A DNA stretch of 64,000 nucleotides, taken from positions 115,080,771 through 115,144,770 of the forward strand of contig JAUPFV010000001.1 in NCBI GenBank assembly GCA_036936605.1. Reading direction: 5' to 3'. This stretch comes from Limnanthes douglasii subsp. nivea. Lineage: Eukaryota; Streptophyta; Magnoliopsida; Brassicales; Limnanthaceae. Position numbers and translations under genes: made by a program. This document shows, in pieces, positions 1 through 12,189 of the stretch; positions within the stretch are counted from its first letter, which is position 1; every line of letters begins with the position of its first letter. The notes under the pieces were generated by a model that saw only the letters and a list, made by a program, of their open reading frames with translations, ran no database searches and was not told the origin of the DNA.

Positions 1-917
1 ATGCTTGTCTTTTCCCATTTTGTTGAAGTAAACCTTGTCAACTACTAGGCAAGCGTGACTGGAGGGCTGAGAAGAGATATTCGAAAGGGTAATTACAGTA
101 GAATTTTTAGTTGGACGCTAAGCCCGTAGTAAGTGATAATGGGTGGTTGGGGCTCAGGGTTGACGTATAAGCTAGCGGCTCATCTTTCGTCTGCTTTTTG
201 GTTAATCGTTAACCAATCTAAGATTTTGAAGTTTTTTTAGCATAAACCGCCTTTCTCTGTCTAGAATTGTTTTTTCAAAAGTTTATCTCTCTAAAACGAT
301 TTTGTATAAGATCAACAAAGAACTAGAGAATTTATAGGAAATGTTTGTGCTTTAGCAGGTGTCGAAACCCATGTTTGTGAAGGGTTGTTTTTTTAAGGGC
401 AAACTGTCCAAAGTAGGTGCAATAAGTGCCTAGGGAAGGATCACGCCGCTTCTATGCTGATTTGTGTCTAAAAAAAGCCACACGAATAACAGTCCAATCG
501 AAACCTGACAAAATAGAAATTATTTCATCGGTAGTGTCAGAAATTCATGACATCACTAATAAAGAAAGGTTTGATAGAAACGATTGATATGGACACTCAG
601 AAGGTCGAGTAAAGTCTGAAGGTATCTTTTTGTCTGACTCAATAAGGAGTAAAACTTTGAGGAAAAATTTAATGAATGTTTCTTTTCTCAAGGGATAAAT
701 TGAGAGGAAAAATCCATGGAAGAAGTTTTTATCCAAGAAGACCGTTTGACGAAATTCGAAGAGATGTTCTCTCATGCTCTAAAAGGTGGTAAAAAAATGT
801 CCGATTAAATTTTTTTGTCTGACAGATTAACAGTTAAAGTGTCAAGTACTCTGACGAGGATAAGCTTCGTCATACAACAGTCTTTGTTCGAACAATTTCA
901 GAAGGATTAGGGGCTAC
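1..917. other. Unassigned decayed sequence ending in a polypurine tract
   Basis: I recognise no gene here. Stop codons are frequent in all frames, and the one minus-strand frame of 76 codons near 545-775 matches no family I know. The last bases (about 905-917) read as a purine-rich tract ending in GGGGCTAC directly before TGATGAGGG. The same arrangement occurs at 24675-24692, so this is probably the internal 3' end of a plus-strand Ty3/gypsy element. Confidence 0.35.
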
Positions 918-1300
918 TGATGAGGGAAGAATCAAGCTACAAGAAGACTTGGGTAAATTAGGAGTGTAGTTTGACATAAAGAAAAGGCTTTTATGATCAT
1001 TTGACATCCATGTAGTATTAGGGGACTAATTTATAACGAATAATAAACTTGAGGAAGAGAACCACAATTAGCAATTTGTTTACATATGTGGGACCCCTAC
1101 AAATGTACTATAAAAGCACGCCAAAGGTGATTGATGAATGATTACTTGTGACTTTCTCTCTCTAAAATGTAGAGTTTCTATCTCTAAAACACTCATATAA
1201 TAATTGATATAACGAATTTGGCCTTCCAAACATTATTTTACTCACAAACCTCCTCCATAGATTTCTGGAACTATAACTTACAAGATCTAAGAGTCTATTT
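918..1300 (+). repeat. Probable gypsy 3' LTR (right edge uncertain)
   Basis: The sequence begins TGATGAGGG just after a polypurine tract, as an LTR should. A TATA box (TATAAAAG, 1109-1116) lies about 190 bases in, followed by a CT-rich leader. The 24684 LTR has the same start, the same preceding GGGGGCTAC and a similarly placed TATA box, so the two probably belong to one lineage. I could not find a second LTR of this element or a clean right boundary; 1300 is a guess. Confidence 0.45.
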
Positions 1301-2050
1301 ATTAAGATTTTAGGCAAGGATAGCGTAATCTATATAGACCTATCAAAATTTTACACGTGTAAGTTATGGATAGTGTAATCCCCTTAACCAATCTGTATGA
1401 GACATATATAGGATAAGACTAACGCGCATCACGAGATATATCAGAATGAATCCACATGATGAGCTCCAATTAAAACATTTTCCTAAATTTCACTTGATAA
1501 TTATATTAAAATATAGTATTATATTACATATAGATCATAGAATTTAATAAAATGAATTTCAATAAACTTCAAAAAACTACTAAATCCGTACATTTCATTC
1601 AAGTTTTACCCGTGGAAAATGGTACGTAAATTACAATAAGAAATAGTTGAATGAAAATAGTTTACATATATTAAACAAAGTTGATAGATCAGTTATTTCT
1701 AAACTGCATTTTTTGAATTTCAACATATCTCTTGCAACCTGGAATAATCGGTAATTCCCAAGCCCAAGTTGTATCATCTGTTTTCCCCAATTCTGTATAA
1801 GACTGATGTGTCTTGTTACATGGACCATCATTTATAATGGTAAATTGTATAAGTAAAAAAACTACAATATAAATATCTAAAAAATGTTGTAACGAAAACC
1901 AAATGTTTTAGTATATATTAAATATTTATATTGACAAAGTGGTTGTCATTAACCCAAACCAATCCAATTTCTTTCCTCTCTGACATCGGATGGGGTGCTC
2001 ATCGTAAAAGTAAATAAGTCTAACTAACATTACTTCTCCCCGATTGCGCT
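1301..2050. other. AT-rich stretch without a gene
   Basis: No coding frame, tandem repeat or RNA gene is visible. The stretch separates the LTR-like sequence from the MULE transposase relic. Confidence 0.5.
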
Positions 2051-3680
2051 ACAAAGTGTATGATGCAGTTAAACTTCGATGCAATCTTTGATTCACATTT
2101 CAAGCATTATCATCTTATACTTAAAAGTACCGATATCATTTTGGACTTCACAGGTTCTGTAATATTAGATAACTCTTCCATATTAACATATATCCTTATA
2201 TGATTGGTCGGATAATCCATAAGCTTGTGGTAGAGGATATTTCTAATGGACTTCGATCAATTTTGTTGCCTATACATACCAAAACACTATCGATTGGTAT
2301 CTGTTATGCTTGTATGCTTTAATGTCGCTGATGGCAGTTATGAAAAGTTTATAAGAGATAATGAATCGTTTAAGTAACCATCCATATGAGAATCCCATTG
2401 TATTTTAAAAAGTTATTATACCTCTTGAGCTACAACTAACCATTCCTTTCGATAGTGAATGCATCGTACGAGTTCCTAATGAAAATTCAACTTTCAACGG
2501 TTTGTCAGGAGGAATTATATAACCACTTGATCATGTATTAACTCTGCTCATTTCCATAGTTTTATTGGAGCAGTTATGTTCTCTTGCATAATGGCCGATC
2601 GATTATTGAAACTTTAGGTCTTCGTACACCTTAGGCAAAATTTTATGTAGGGCTAAAACTCGACCATTCTCAAACGAGCCTCTACTTACTCCATGTTGCA
2701 AACCGAGAAAAGTATGAACCTTCAACCAAAACTACTTGAAGTTATCTTTATTCATATCAATGGTCCAATTAAAGGTGGAATGAGCGCTCTCAATGCAGTT
2801 GGTGGTTTGGTTACCAAAATGCAAGAACTTGTTAGTTTTTCACGTGATAAACTTATCACTTAAAATATCTAACCAACTTTGTTTTGTATTTAATTACGTT
2901 CAGATAATATTTTAAAGTCCCGGAGAACTTTGGGCCAATAATTATCAAACGATAGTTTTGTGTCCTTCTAAATCATGTTATTCCATAACTTCATAAATAC
3001 ACCGGAGACTTTTTTATCGTTGATGATTTTTTATTTATTTTAACTAGGTAGTTCATGTTAATATGATATCGACATAACAAGTGGGTTGCTTTTGGAAACA
3101 CTTCATCGACCATCGTAGCCAAAGCTAAAGCTCTATCGGTCAAAATAATGGACGATGTTTCGATGGTGTGAGTTACCATTAAATATTACAAGCATTCTAA
3201 TACACATTGTAGTTGTTAAGTTTCTCCCTGGTTATAAAAAAAGATGCGATGTAAAAAGTCTTACCGGTACAAGTGGCTCCAACGACCTCATACAAAAGTA
3301 TCCCATACTTGGTTTTCTCGTAGGTGTTATCCATTATTAGTAGATTCGGAAACATTTGTAGTAATTTTAACTAGCCTGGTGTGCGAAGAAAAGTTCACTT
3401 ATTATACCACTCTCGTCCGAAGCCGATCTTTTCCATTCGAAGTAGTCTAACCGTTTAAGTTCACCTAACAAGTATCGCATTTGAAAACGATTTCCTTTCT
3501 TGACCTTGTGTTATTTTAGTTGAGCATTATATACAATGCGCAAGCAAGACAAATTGTTAGGGTTCATATTTTTCACTGCGTCCAAAATAACCCAAGGAGT
3601 CGATCCCATTTTGGTAGAACTAATTAAAAATTCCAACTATTTCTTTGATAATCGTGCCAAATAAGATTGATCTTTAATGT
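2051..3680 (-). pseudogene. Degenerate MULE (FAR1/MuDR-like) transposase
   Basis: Minus-strand frames carry the signature of the MULE transposase domain. An open piece at 2991-3179 reads ILTDRALALATMVDEVFPKA then THLLCRYHI, the second catalytic-Asp region of the domain with its CRxHI motif. Upstream frames (3200-3650) keep scraps resembling the first catalytic block. Downstream frames (2560-2950) resemble the helical part before the SWIM finger, including a piece like ALxALIPPLI. Stops and frameshifts are numerous, and no terminal repeats could be found. The relic is far older than the MULE at 30-42 kb and is not a close relative of it. Limits are approximate. Confidence 0.6.
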
Positions 3681-4195
3681 ATTTTGTGTTCTCGTACTTA
3701 TGCCTGCACACAATATTTAATGACCATTTGTCATAAATTACCATTTCTCCTTTAAGCTTTAAAGAGAATTTGCATTTCTTGACCTCCTAGAATCACAAAT
3801 TAATTTCCCCTAAAAAATTCTTCGCAAAGTGCCGAGAAGAAGAAGACTATTACTGATATTGTTCCAGGCCTTCTAACGGTGGATAAGATGGAAGATTGAG
3901 AATTTTTTAACTACTATTTTGATTCTCTGACTCCTCAATATAGATATTTGGCCTATGAGCCGGGTTAACAGCTTCATCATGATCGGGAAGGTGAAAAATC
4001 CTTTTATACGAATCTTTTATACTGAGGTACATAACGATATGTATCACACAACTTACATCTAACGGTTAGCGAGTGACGCTAAGCATACTAGTTAGCTCTA
4101 AGGTTTTAAATGTTAAAATTTGCTTAGCCAATATTTTAGCTAGTATCGATATTTAGAAGATGTTCAAGACCCTCCACTATTACATATCTATATAT
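3681..4195. other. No recognised feature
   Basis: This is a short spacer between the MULE relic and the antisense gene of the neighbouring gypsy element. I looked here for a 3' LTR and polypurine tract of the minus-strand gypsy element and found none. Confidence 0.4.
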
Positions 4196-6421
4196 ATTGG
4201 GAACAAGATCGTTAACTTTCCTGAATCTAACAAAAACTAGAAGTATTCATATGTGTTTGTTTCTTGTAACTGGGAGTATCCCGTTGGGGCGAACAATTTT
4301 TTATTTGAACAGAGATAGATGGGTACATCTAAGCTTAGAGCTCGTTTTGGTTTTACTATTTGTTGATATCTTATTGATAATGACTTTTCAATACTGTGAT
4401 TTTTTTTGGTTAAAGGTACAAATTATGGAAGGTACCAATAATTATGGAGAAAGGTTTACATAGAACCAGACGTAAACCCTTTGGAGAAACTGTCAGCTGT
4501 TGCATTCTCTGCTTGGTATCTTGAATACCCATGCCTATTCAATCCCGTTAATTTTTGTTGTCAGGTTGTATTTTGTGCTCGAATCACTATGTCAAAGGAT
4601 GGATATGTGACTATTACTTCTATAAGACAATTAACTACTACTAATCAAGTGAGGTCGATATTTCTTGAAAGAGTGTATACGAAGAGTATAGGAAAACTTC
4701 GGCTGATGTTGGGTTGGAGCTTCATGTGAGGAGGTTTGGTAAAGATTTTGAAGAAGTGCCCATAGTTGAGGGTGCTAAGAAGAGGTCCTGTCGGGATATG
4801 GGTCTGTTTTAGCCTAATTTGAAATAGAAGAAAATGATGGTTTATACGATTGAAAATACATGCTCGTCTAAGACTACAAGTATTTTAATGTGTCTGACCA
4901 AAGTGGTTCAAGTGAATGTGTGGTGGTGTCTCTTTCGAGGATATAGGATGATGAAATAATACAAAGAATCCTTTCTCCCAATGGGTTTATTAGGAAGATA
5001 AAGGTATTAAAGAAAAATAGAGTTTGGGGGACAACATGAGAGCGTCGATAACTAGAAAGAAATTTCTCTGGATAAAATATCGAATGTGGTAAGTTAGAAC
5101 CCTTTAGTCGTGCATAAAGACCAACCATTAACAATAGGTTGCATCGGTGATGGATCAAATTTCCATGTTGTTCTTGGAGATCGAGATCTTCCTCCCACCC
5201 TCAATGATCAAAGTCGTGATGTTAATGAGGACCTCCAAAGTAGGGAATTTAATGTCAAACACTTGGCTCCTAATTCTATCGGTGCTATGAGTGATGGTGG
5301 TAATAAATGATATGTTTCCAGAGGGGTGAGTATTATAAGCAACATGGGGTGAACGCCCTATCTTAGTTAGCATGCTGAAGCCCTCTGTCCTTATCTACCG
5401 CCAATTAAAAAAATGTCTATAGCTGACGTTTTTAACAACAAATCCATGTCATACATTCTTCAGCGTCAATTGGAGTTGGTTGTAGAGGTAAGCTTACTTA
5501 TACATGTTTTATTTATTGATAATTTTGAAGTATCACAGTCATATTCATGTTTTTATCTTTATGTGATTGTGTTTTGTAGATTCATCACAATTTGATGGTG
5601 CTAGCCTATCGCAAGATGGCCCATGTTGACATCAAAACTATGGAAGAGTTCAAACCAGAACCCTTAATATTTGGGTTCGGTAAATCCCTCAATGCTAAAT
5701 TATTGTGATATAAGTGGGCCTACACTGCTTCCAAGTTACAATGTGACAAGATTATGAAAGAGAATTCAAAAATAGATGAAGTCATAGCTTCTCTTACTTC
5801 AGAGAGGGATGGTTTGAAGGCACAATATGCAAAGCTAACGAAGAAAAATGATATTCTGATAAAACGTTGTACTGATCTAATTGAGCAAAATTTTAGGCTA
5901 TTAATTAAGTTGGCGAATTAACTATCAAGTCTTGTAACCTTTGTTTGGAATTTTTTACTATTATAGTTAAGCTCGCCTGATTAACATCAGAGATAAATGA
6001 GGCCAAAAAGGAATGGTCAACTGTGCTGCTAAATCTTACATTGATGGAGAAAAGGATACAATAGGGGTTGCTCAACATTATCTGGAGAAGGTTTGAAAAG
6101 ATGCCATCATAGATGTATGAAAGATGAACCCTGATTTGGACTTGAGAAAGTTGAAAGAACTAGTACTGAAAAATGAATGACCATTGGAGACAAATAACGA
6201 GGAGGACAATGAGGTTATTAAAAGATTTCAACATTTACGAGGGGGTGTACGACGTTACTAAAGAGTCTCAGATAAATATATTGTTTTGGTCGACGCTGAG
6301 GGACCCCAAGACAACATTTCAAAGGAGAACGAATCGAGGAAGGATGGTGGTGAGGATACTAGTGCGGATGATGGTTTCTTGGAGTAATTATATCTTTTTT
6401 TATTTAGAGGATATATTTTAA
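4196..6421 (+). pseudogene. Antisense gene of a gypsy element (coiled-coil part), decayed
   Basis: Plus-strand frames between 4197 and 6421 form a broken multi-exon gene lying tail to tail with a minus-strand gypsy pol. A piece at 5413-5490 ends MSYILQRQLELVVE followed by GTAAGC, a likely 5' splice site. The next exon near 5580-5930 encodes a charged heptad-like stretch (EVIASLTSERDGLKAQYAKL). The better preserved antisense gene at 50.4-52.9 kb has the same order: NVELLQRQIELAIE, a splice site, then a coiled coil. In-frame stops are present. The match between the two genes was made by eye and covers short pieces only. Confidence 0.45.
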
Positions 6422-6429
6422 AAACTGAG

Positions 6430-7200
6430 GTTTCAACTTGGATTTAAATCTTCTTCTCATCAAACTTCTTTAGTGCTTTGATCAGATCCTTGCTTGGAGT
6501 CTTCTTTCCTCGATTAGGTCGATAGATGAGTGTTGTTCTTGCTTATTTAGGTCCTCTAAGTAGTTCTATATGCGATGAATCAAATTATGATTCCATTCCA
6601 TATACTAAAGAGAATGGTGTATCTTCGTTGGCTGTCGGGGGTGTAGTTTGCAATGCACATACCTTAGCGAGTTTGTCTAGTCATTTTCCTTTTATAGTTT
6701 TCTAGATTTTTCTTCATTCCTGTCAGGATTGTTCGGTTGGTGACATCGATATGTATGTTGGCCTACGGGTAATATGGTGTTGAAAAATGTTGGCTTATTT
6801 CATGATGCTAATAAAATATTATTATGATTGCGTTTTGAAATTGTGGCCCATTGTCGGTCATGATGATCCGTGGGATTCCAAATCTGGAAAGGATCTGATT
6901 CTGAATAAAATCACATATCTCATGGGCCCTTATTTTGGGTAAATCCTTAACTTCGACCCACTTCGTAAAATATTCCACCACCACTATTGAATATTGTCGT
7001 TTACCTGTGGCCATAGGAAGAGGTCCAACTAAGTCCATCCCTCATTTGTCGAATGGGCATTGTGCGGACACGATGCTCATTGATTTGCTCGATATGTGTC
7101 ATTTTTTAGTGAATTGTTGGCAGGGGCGATAACTCTGTACATGAGCTTGGGTGTCGCCCACCAACTTGGGCCAATACAATCCTGCTAGTAGAAAACGTTT
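6430..7200 (-). pseudogene. Ty3/gypsy integrase, decayed
   Basis: This is the integrase part of a gypsy polyprotein, read on minus. The open piece 6808-7038 has MDLVGPLPMATGKRQY, FTKWVEVKDLPKI and FGIPRIIMTDNGPQF, which include two of the three catalytic acidic residues of the rve core. Past the break at 6830, frames continue with HFSTPYYP, VTNRTILTGMKKN and ETPFSLVYGM-like pieces, the usual C-terminal half of plant gypsy integrases. Several stops interrupt it. RNase H pieces follow at higher coordinates, as expected for a minus-strand gypsy pol (RT, RNase H, integrase). Confidence 0.8.
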
Positions 7201-7299
7201 AAATAAGCTTTTGTATCCATAGTGTGCACTGACCTCTCCTTCATGCATATCAGTTAGCATTAGTTATTATTTTTCTTTATCGATGCAGCATAACAGGCC

Positions 7300-8030
7300 G
7301 AGTAGCACTTTTTATATACATCATATAATCTAAAAGTTTATATTTAGTCGCACGAACCTATAGAGATTTTGTCTCCGCTTTATCGGTGGGGAGGGTTTGG
7401 TTTTTGGGATATGTAATGTATTTGACCCTCCAGTCGGTGTTTGTTGTTATTACATGTACATATAGTGCCTCTGCACTCACTGCCACCTTCAGACGGTCTT
7501 GAATAATTACCACAGGGTTGTCAAATTGGGTAGCCATCTTGGCGAGTAAATATGCGATAGAGTTATCAGACCGAAATGTCTGCTCGAACTTAAAATGAGG
7601 GAACTTTCGTTCTCATTCTCTTAAGGACTCAAAGTACCCCCTGTGTGCTTTCTTGTTTCGATTCGAAATAGCCCATGGCTTGACTAATGACTAATTATGA
7701 GTTTAATCATACAATTGTTTGTTTTACTCCATAGATGTGGGCTAATATTAGACCCCCTGGCTTGACTAATGACTAACTATGAGTCCGATCATATAATTAT
7801 TATTTTTACTCCATAGATGTGGGTTAATTTTAGACCCCCTAGTACATATTCATATTATGTTGCGTTGTTCATTACTCTAAATTTAAACATAATTGCTTGT
7901 CGTACTTCCTATTCGAAGGCTGCTTTCAAAATAATTCATGCACCTCCCCCTCCAATAGTGTATTTCCTCTTCTGTTTGATTTATATTTTTGCCTGGTCCT
8001 CTGCATCCTATATGGGGTTCGGCTAGTATC
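7300..8030 (-). pseudogene. Ty3/gypsy RNase H region, decayed
   Basis: Minus frames contain pieces such as MFKFRVMNNAT (compare the plant gypsy motif F-x-A-T-N-N-x-A-E-Y) near 7850-7900. Near 7500-7560 they contain SIAYLLAKMATQFDNP, the linker that follows RNase H in gypsy pol. The reading is continuous in order with the integrase at 6430-7200. An 82-bp duplication (7676-7839) interrupts it. No reverse transcriptase could be recognised beyond 8030, where plus-strand gypsy sequence begins, so the element is truncated there. Confidence 0.6.
7676..7839. repeat. 82-bp tandem duplication
   Basis: Copies 7676-7757 and 7758-7839 share TGGCTTGACTAATGACTAA at their starts and CCATAGATGTGGG near their ends, with scattered substitutions. 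The duplication lies inside the decayed RNase H region and would have destroyed it if present earlier. Confidence 0.85.
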
Positions 8031-9600
8031 ATGTTCAAAAGAATATATAACAGAATAAGAGGTGTTCCAGAGTTAATCTATTCATAAATAATTTTAACTA
8101 GATTTACGGGAGCAGATGCACAAGTATTAAGAGAATACAACATGGATATAACTTTCGATAGGCAAGAATTCGGAAAAAAGGTATGATATTTGTTTATAAT
8201 TGTAAATTCTCATTCTTCCTACAATGTAATCTTTGGAAGATTGTGGATGGGCTAAATGCATGTTCTGGTTTCTACATTCTATCAATGTTTTAAGTACCAT
8301 GTCAATAGGAAAGTATGAGTAATCAGAGGAAGCCACAAAATACCCACGGAATGTTATGCATATTCTTTAGTACTCGTCGCTGCATACATAAAGGTAATAT
8401 TTCCAAGTCAATTAGGAAATGATATTATGAAGAAAAATGTGTTAGAATTGGTAACTTATTAGCTCAAGTAGAATATTATATTCTGGTAGAGTAAAAAAGC
8501 AAGGCTTGAAGAATATATTATCACTTCATCATCATGCATAAGAACAGCACAAGAAACAATAAACCACATCATAGTACAAGTTAACTATAAGTCGCACGTG
8601 GAATCCACCAAGAATAACAACCACGGGGGATCATCTCAATCAAAGCATAACAACCAAAGCTCTTGGAGAAGATATAAAGGAAATTACGATAGAAACTGAA
8701 GACCTGAGCGCCCGACCATACGCCCTTATACAGAACTGGCCGGGGATCTATGGATAATCACAAATATATACTCATATATTGATGACCAAACAAATTACAA
8801 GGGTCATGAGATATTAGAGATAAGGGTAAGTATTATAAATTTCATGGTGATATCGATCATTATATAATGAATTATTGAGGTCTACAAGATCAAGTCCAAA
8901 ACATGGTAGATTAAGGAAAAATATTGTAATTTGTTAGAATAAAAATGATGATGAATCAAGAGTAGCTCATATAATGGAGGACAGTCATTAAGGAACGAGT
9001 GACTAAATCAAAAAAGAGCGGAAAAATGTATTGAAGTCGTCATAAATTTGAGAAAAAATTATATTAGAGATCTAGATATCCAATAGTACGACCAAACTTA
9101 CAATATTTGTATAAGAACCCATGCCCTTTATTGATATTTTATGATAACGCAAGGGTAGTGGTAGGACCTCAAGGTTATGCATTGTTAATCAACTTAGAAT
9201 TTTCTGGAATGAAGGTCAATCGAGTAATACTTTACACATGAATTTCGGCTAATATTTTATCTAAAAGTGGATATGATATAATGAGAGGTGTTCTAGATTT
9301 AATTCATTCATAAATATTTTTAATAGGATTTACAGAAGTATATGAACAAGTATTATGAGAACTCAACATGAATATGCCTCTTGGTATGTAAGAATTCGGG
9401 GAAAAAAGTCTCATGTTTGTTTATGATTGTAGATGCTCATACATCCTACAATGTAATTGTTGGAAGATCTTGGTTAGGCAAAATGCACGTTGTGGTTTTT
9501 ACAGTCCATCAATGTCGTAAGTACCATGTCAATAGGAAAGTATGAGTAATCATAGGAAACTAGAAAACATTAAGGGAGTGTCACACATCTTTCATAGCGT
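8031..9600 (+). pseudogene. Gypsy gag C-terminus and two copies of a protease region
   Basis: Plus frames at 8200-8340 read SSYNVIFGRLWMG and VSTFYQCFKYHVN, the block that follows the aspartic protease in plant gypsy pol (compare TSYNVIFGRSWLSRMHVVVS at 58830-58890). The same block returns at 9430-9560 (SYNVIVGRSWLGKMHVVV). Between them, about 8590-8910 encodes an Arg/Asn/Gln-rich gag tail and a degenerate zinc-knuckle spacer (YYKFHGDIDHYI...GLQDQVQ). Stops are abundant. The order protease, gag, protease means two related insertions or a duplication, not one intact element. Confidence 0.6.
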
Positions 9601-10720
9601 GAAAAAAAGCAAGAGCAATAGTAACTAGAGGGGGATTCGATCATGGATGACCCTAAAAAAGCCCCACTCCATTTAATAATGCTTGGATGACAAATAGAAG
9701 TTGTAAGAATGGGAGGAGAAAATACATTATGACTCGGCAAAGATATTCGAACAAAATTGAGGTACAAATTACTTGATCTATTCCAGAATTATCTCTATTT
9801 ATTTGTTTTGAATGTTCAAGATTTTACCGGATTCCAACCGAAGTATATATCATAAATTTTCAACCAACAGATATTGTCTCTAGGAAAAACTTTTGATTAC
9901 ACTACCTAACAAATTATTATCCATTTATTAGCTACAGGCGTTATGGTAATTAAAGGAGAAGTGGAAGAGTAAGATTGGAGAACTAAAATTGTCAAATATT
10001 TGGGCCAAATGATATTGTCCGAGAACAAAACTAAAGCAAGGAAAGTCAAATTGAAGTTTGCAAAATTCGTAAGAATTTAAAAACATTGTATAAAAAGCTT
10101 CAACAAACCTTTTCTCAGATGATTCGGTCCATATGAACAAATTTTCATAGTTTAAAAACTTTATGATGAAGAATGAAGTGCGTATTTTACATACAAAGCC
10201 ATGCAGAAAATAATTCTTCTTCAATGATACTATTTGCCTAAAATAATAGAAGATGCAAAAAGAAGGTTAAGCATTGTAACCCATGTCAAAGGTTGTCAAA
10301 CTCTATCCAGGTACCAACTGTACGACTAGAAACAATATCTGAAGCAATTTCATTCGACAGTTGAGGAATATATATTGCGTGTCCATTTCCCAAATCTCTA
10401 GAGAAAGAAAGTTTCATATAGTGGAAATATATTACTTACCCTTATGGATAGAATCTCAAATAGTAACAAACATCTTAGCATGATAAGTAGTTAACTTTCT
10501 ATAAACAAATACATTTTTTCCCTATGGGATACCAAGAGTTATCACTACGGAATTTTAAAATAGGACACAATTTTAAAATGATAAAGTACCATAGTTTTGT
10601 GGAAAAAGATGTATAAAACAAATTTCTCTCAATTTCATCTTTTTGAACATCATTATGGTAACTTTTACCATATTCTTATCCAAAAAAGAAGAACATAAAC
10701 ATTATCAATATATCAAAAAT
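9601..10720 (+). pseudogene. Gypsy pol remnants ending in integrase
   Basis: Weak continuation of the plus-strand gypsy sequence. The recognisable part is about 10270-10440, where frames give KHCNPCQRLSNSIQVPT and GIYIACPFPKSLEKESF. These correspond to the integrase zinc-finger CxxC and the WGxDIVGPFPxA segment. I could not place reverse transcriptase motifs between 9600 and 10200 with confidence. The element is heavily mutated and shows no LTR. Confidence 0.5.
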
Positions 10721-12180
10721 TAGGCTTTATTATCTAGAATAGACACCCACTCTAACTTTAAGAGCAATATTATCTTCATCAGAAGAATTATCGTCATGGG
10801 CTAGAATTTTCTCTTTTAAGATCTTTCAAAGCATCAATAACATAAAAACCTCCTTTCATAAATCTAATAAGAGGAAGCTCATGAGAATCACTTTGAGAAC
10901 AGGTTTGAGACCTATCTTTTTTACTAGAAAAATTCACATCTCATCTAAAAAAAATTCAGGATGCCTCTCATGAAATTGAATCACTCAATCATACTCAGTC
11001 TTGCATACAATATCATAATCATTAGATATCATATATGCTTACAACTTTGTTCTAGTCTCATTCCAAGAGGAATTTTGCTTTCTAACATCACCTATAAATT
11101 AATATTCTCATCAAAATAAGGCGTTAGTCTTATCGTAATATATCGACTCACACACAAAGGCTCAGTCATTGATCTGTAATGACGTTGTTAAGTCTCAGCT
11201 GGTTTTTAGCAAGAATTTCCTCGACCTAACAAACTACCGAACCAATTATGGTATGACTCGTTAAATTCTTAAGGTATGCTATCCTCACACTCGTCTTATA
11301 AGAACCTTCATCGACCGAAACCTCTATTGGGAAAAAAACTATATTTTTCAGAAAAAAATAAACTACATTCATGAATATCATTATATATATATTGGTAGCC
11401 GGTTATCTCAAAGGCGTGGTTCACAACCGAATTCAAATTTTTAAAAAGTTAGAAATTTTCATTGGAAAATAGTTTTGTTGTGCTTAGTAAGATAGTATCC
11501 CCGTACTTTAGTTTGAAAAAAAATACTAAAGTAATTTCTTATATTTTTCATAGCTGAGCTCAACGACTGAACCATATAATGGACAAAAGTATAATTATCC
11601 ATACTAAACTTATAACTTATAAAATCGTTCGAAGCCCAAAATGCTACTGACTAATCATGGAAACCTTAAGCTGGTCGAAGTTTTGATGTTTGAGGTAACA
11701 TAAAGAAGTAAAATAAACTTATAACTTATAAAATCGTTCGAAGCCCAAAATGTTACTGACTAATCATGGAAACCTTACGCTGGCCGAAGTTTTGATGTTT
11801 GAGGTAACATAAAGAAGTAGCTATTTAGTTAATGATGAAACTTAAGCGTATGATTACGCGTTACAGAATTGAAGATTACTTCAATACGTGTTACTCGTGT
11901 AAGCAACCATCATTACCCTGAGAGTGAATGATATTGTCGCTTCATCTTTTGTGATCATGAACCCTGCGGTGCATTTTATTCATGCATCCATGATAGATTT
12001 AAGGCATCCGTTTGTTAATTCAATCAACGATTGAGATGGATTTACATTTTGTTTAAATAAAGTTTTCACCATTCATTTGACATAGCCTAAACTTTTTATT
12101 CCTCTCTGCCTAGGATTTTCAATATCTTTTTTTTTCTTTTTTTTCTTGAACCTTCCAATTTTAAACTTATCCACTTCCTC
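10721..12180. other. Gene-free stretch with one tandem duplication
   Basis: No recognisable coding region. The only clear structure is the 109-bp duplication at 11605-11819. The remainder is AT-rich and was scanned on both strands without a family match. Confidence 0.5.
11605..11819. repeat. 109-bp direct duplication
   Basis: Copies 11605-11710 and 11714-11819 both run from TAAACTTATAACTTATAAAA to GGTAACATAAAGAAGTA. They differ at only a few positions (for example GCTACTG versus GTTACTG, AAGCTGGT versus ACGCTGGC), so the duplication is recent compared with its surroundings. Confidence 0.9.
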
Positions 12181-12189
12181 GGAAATATA

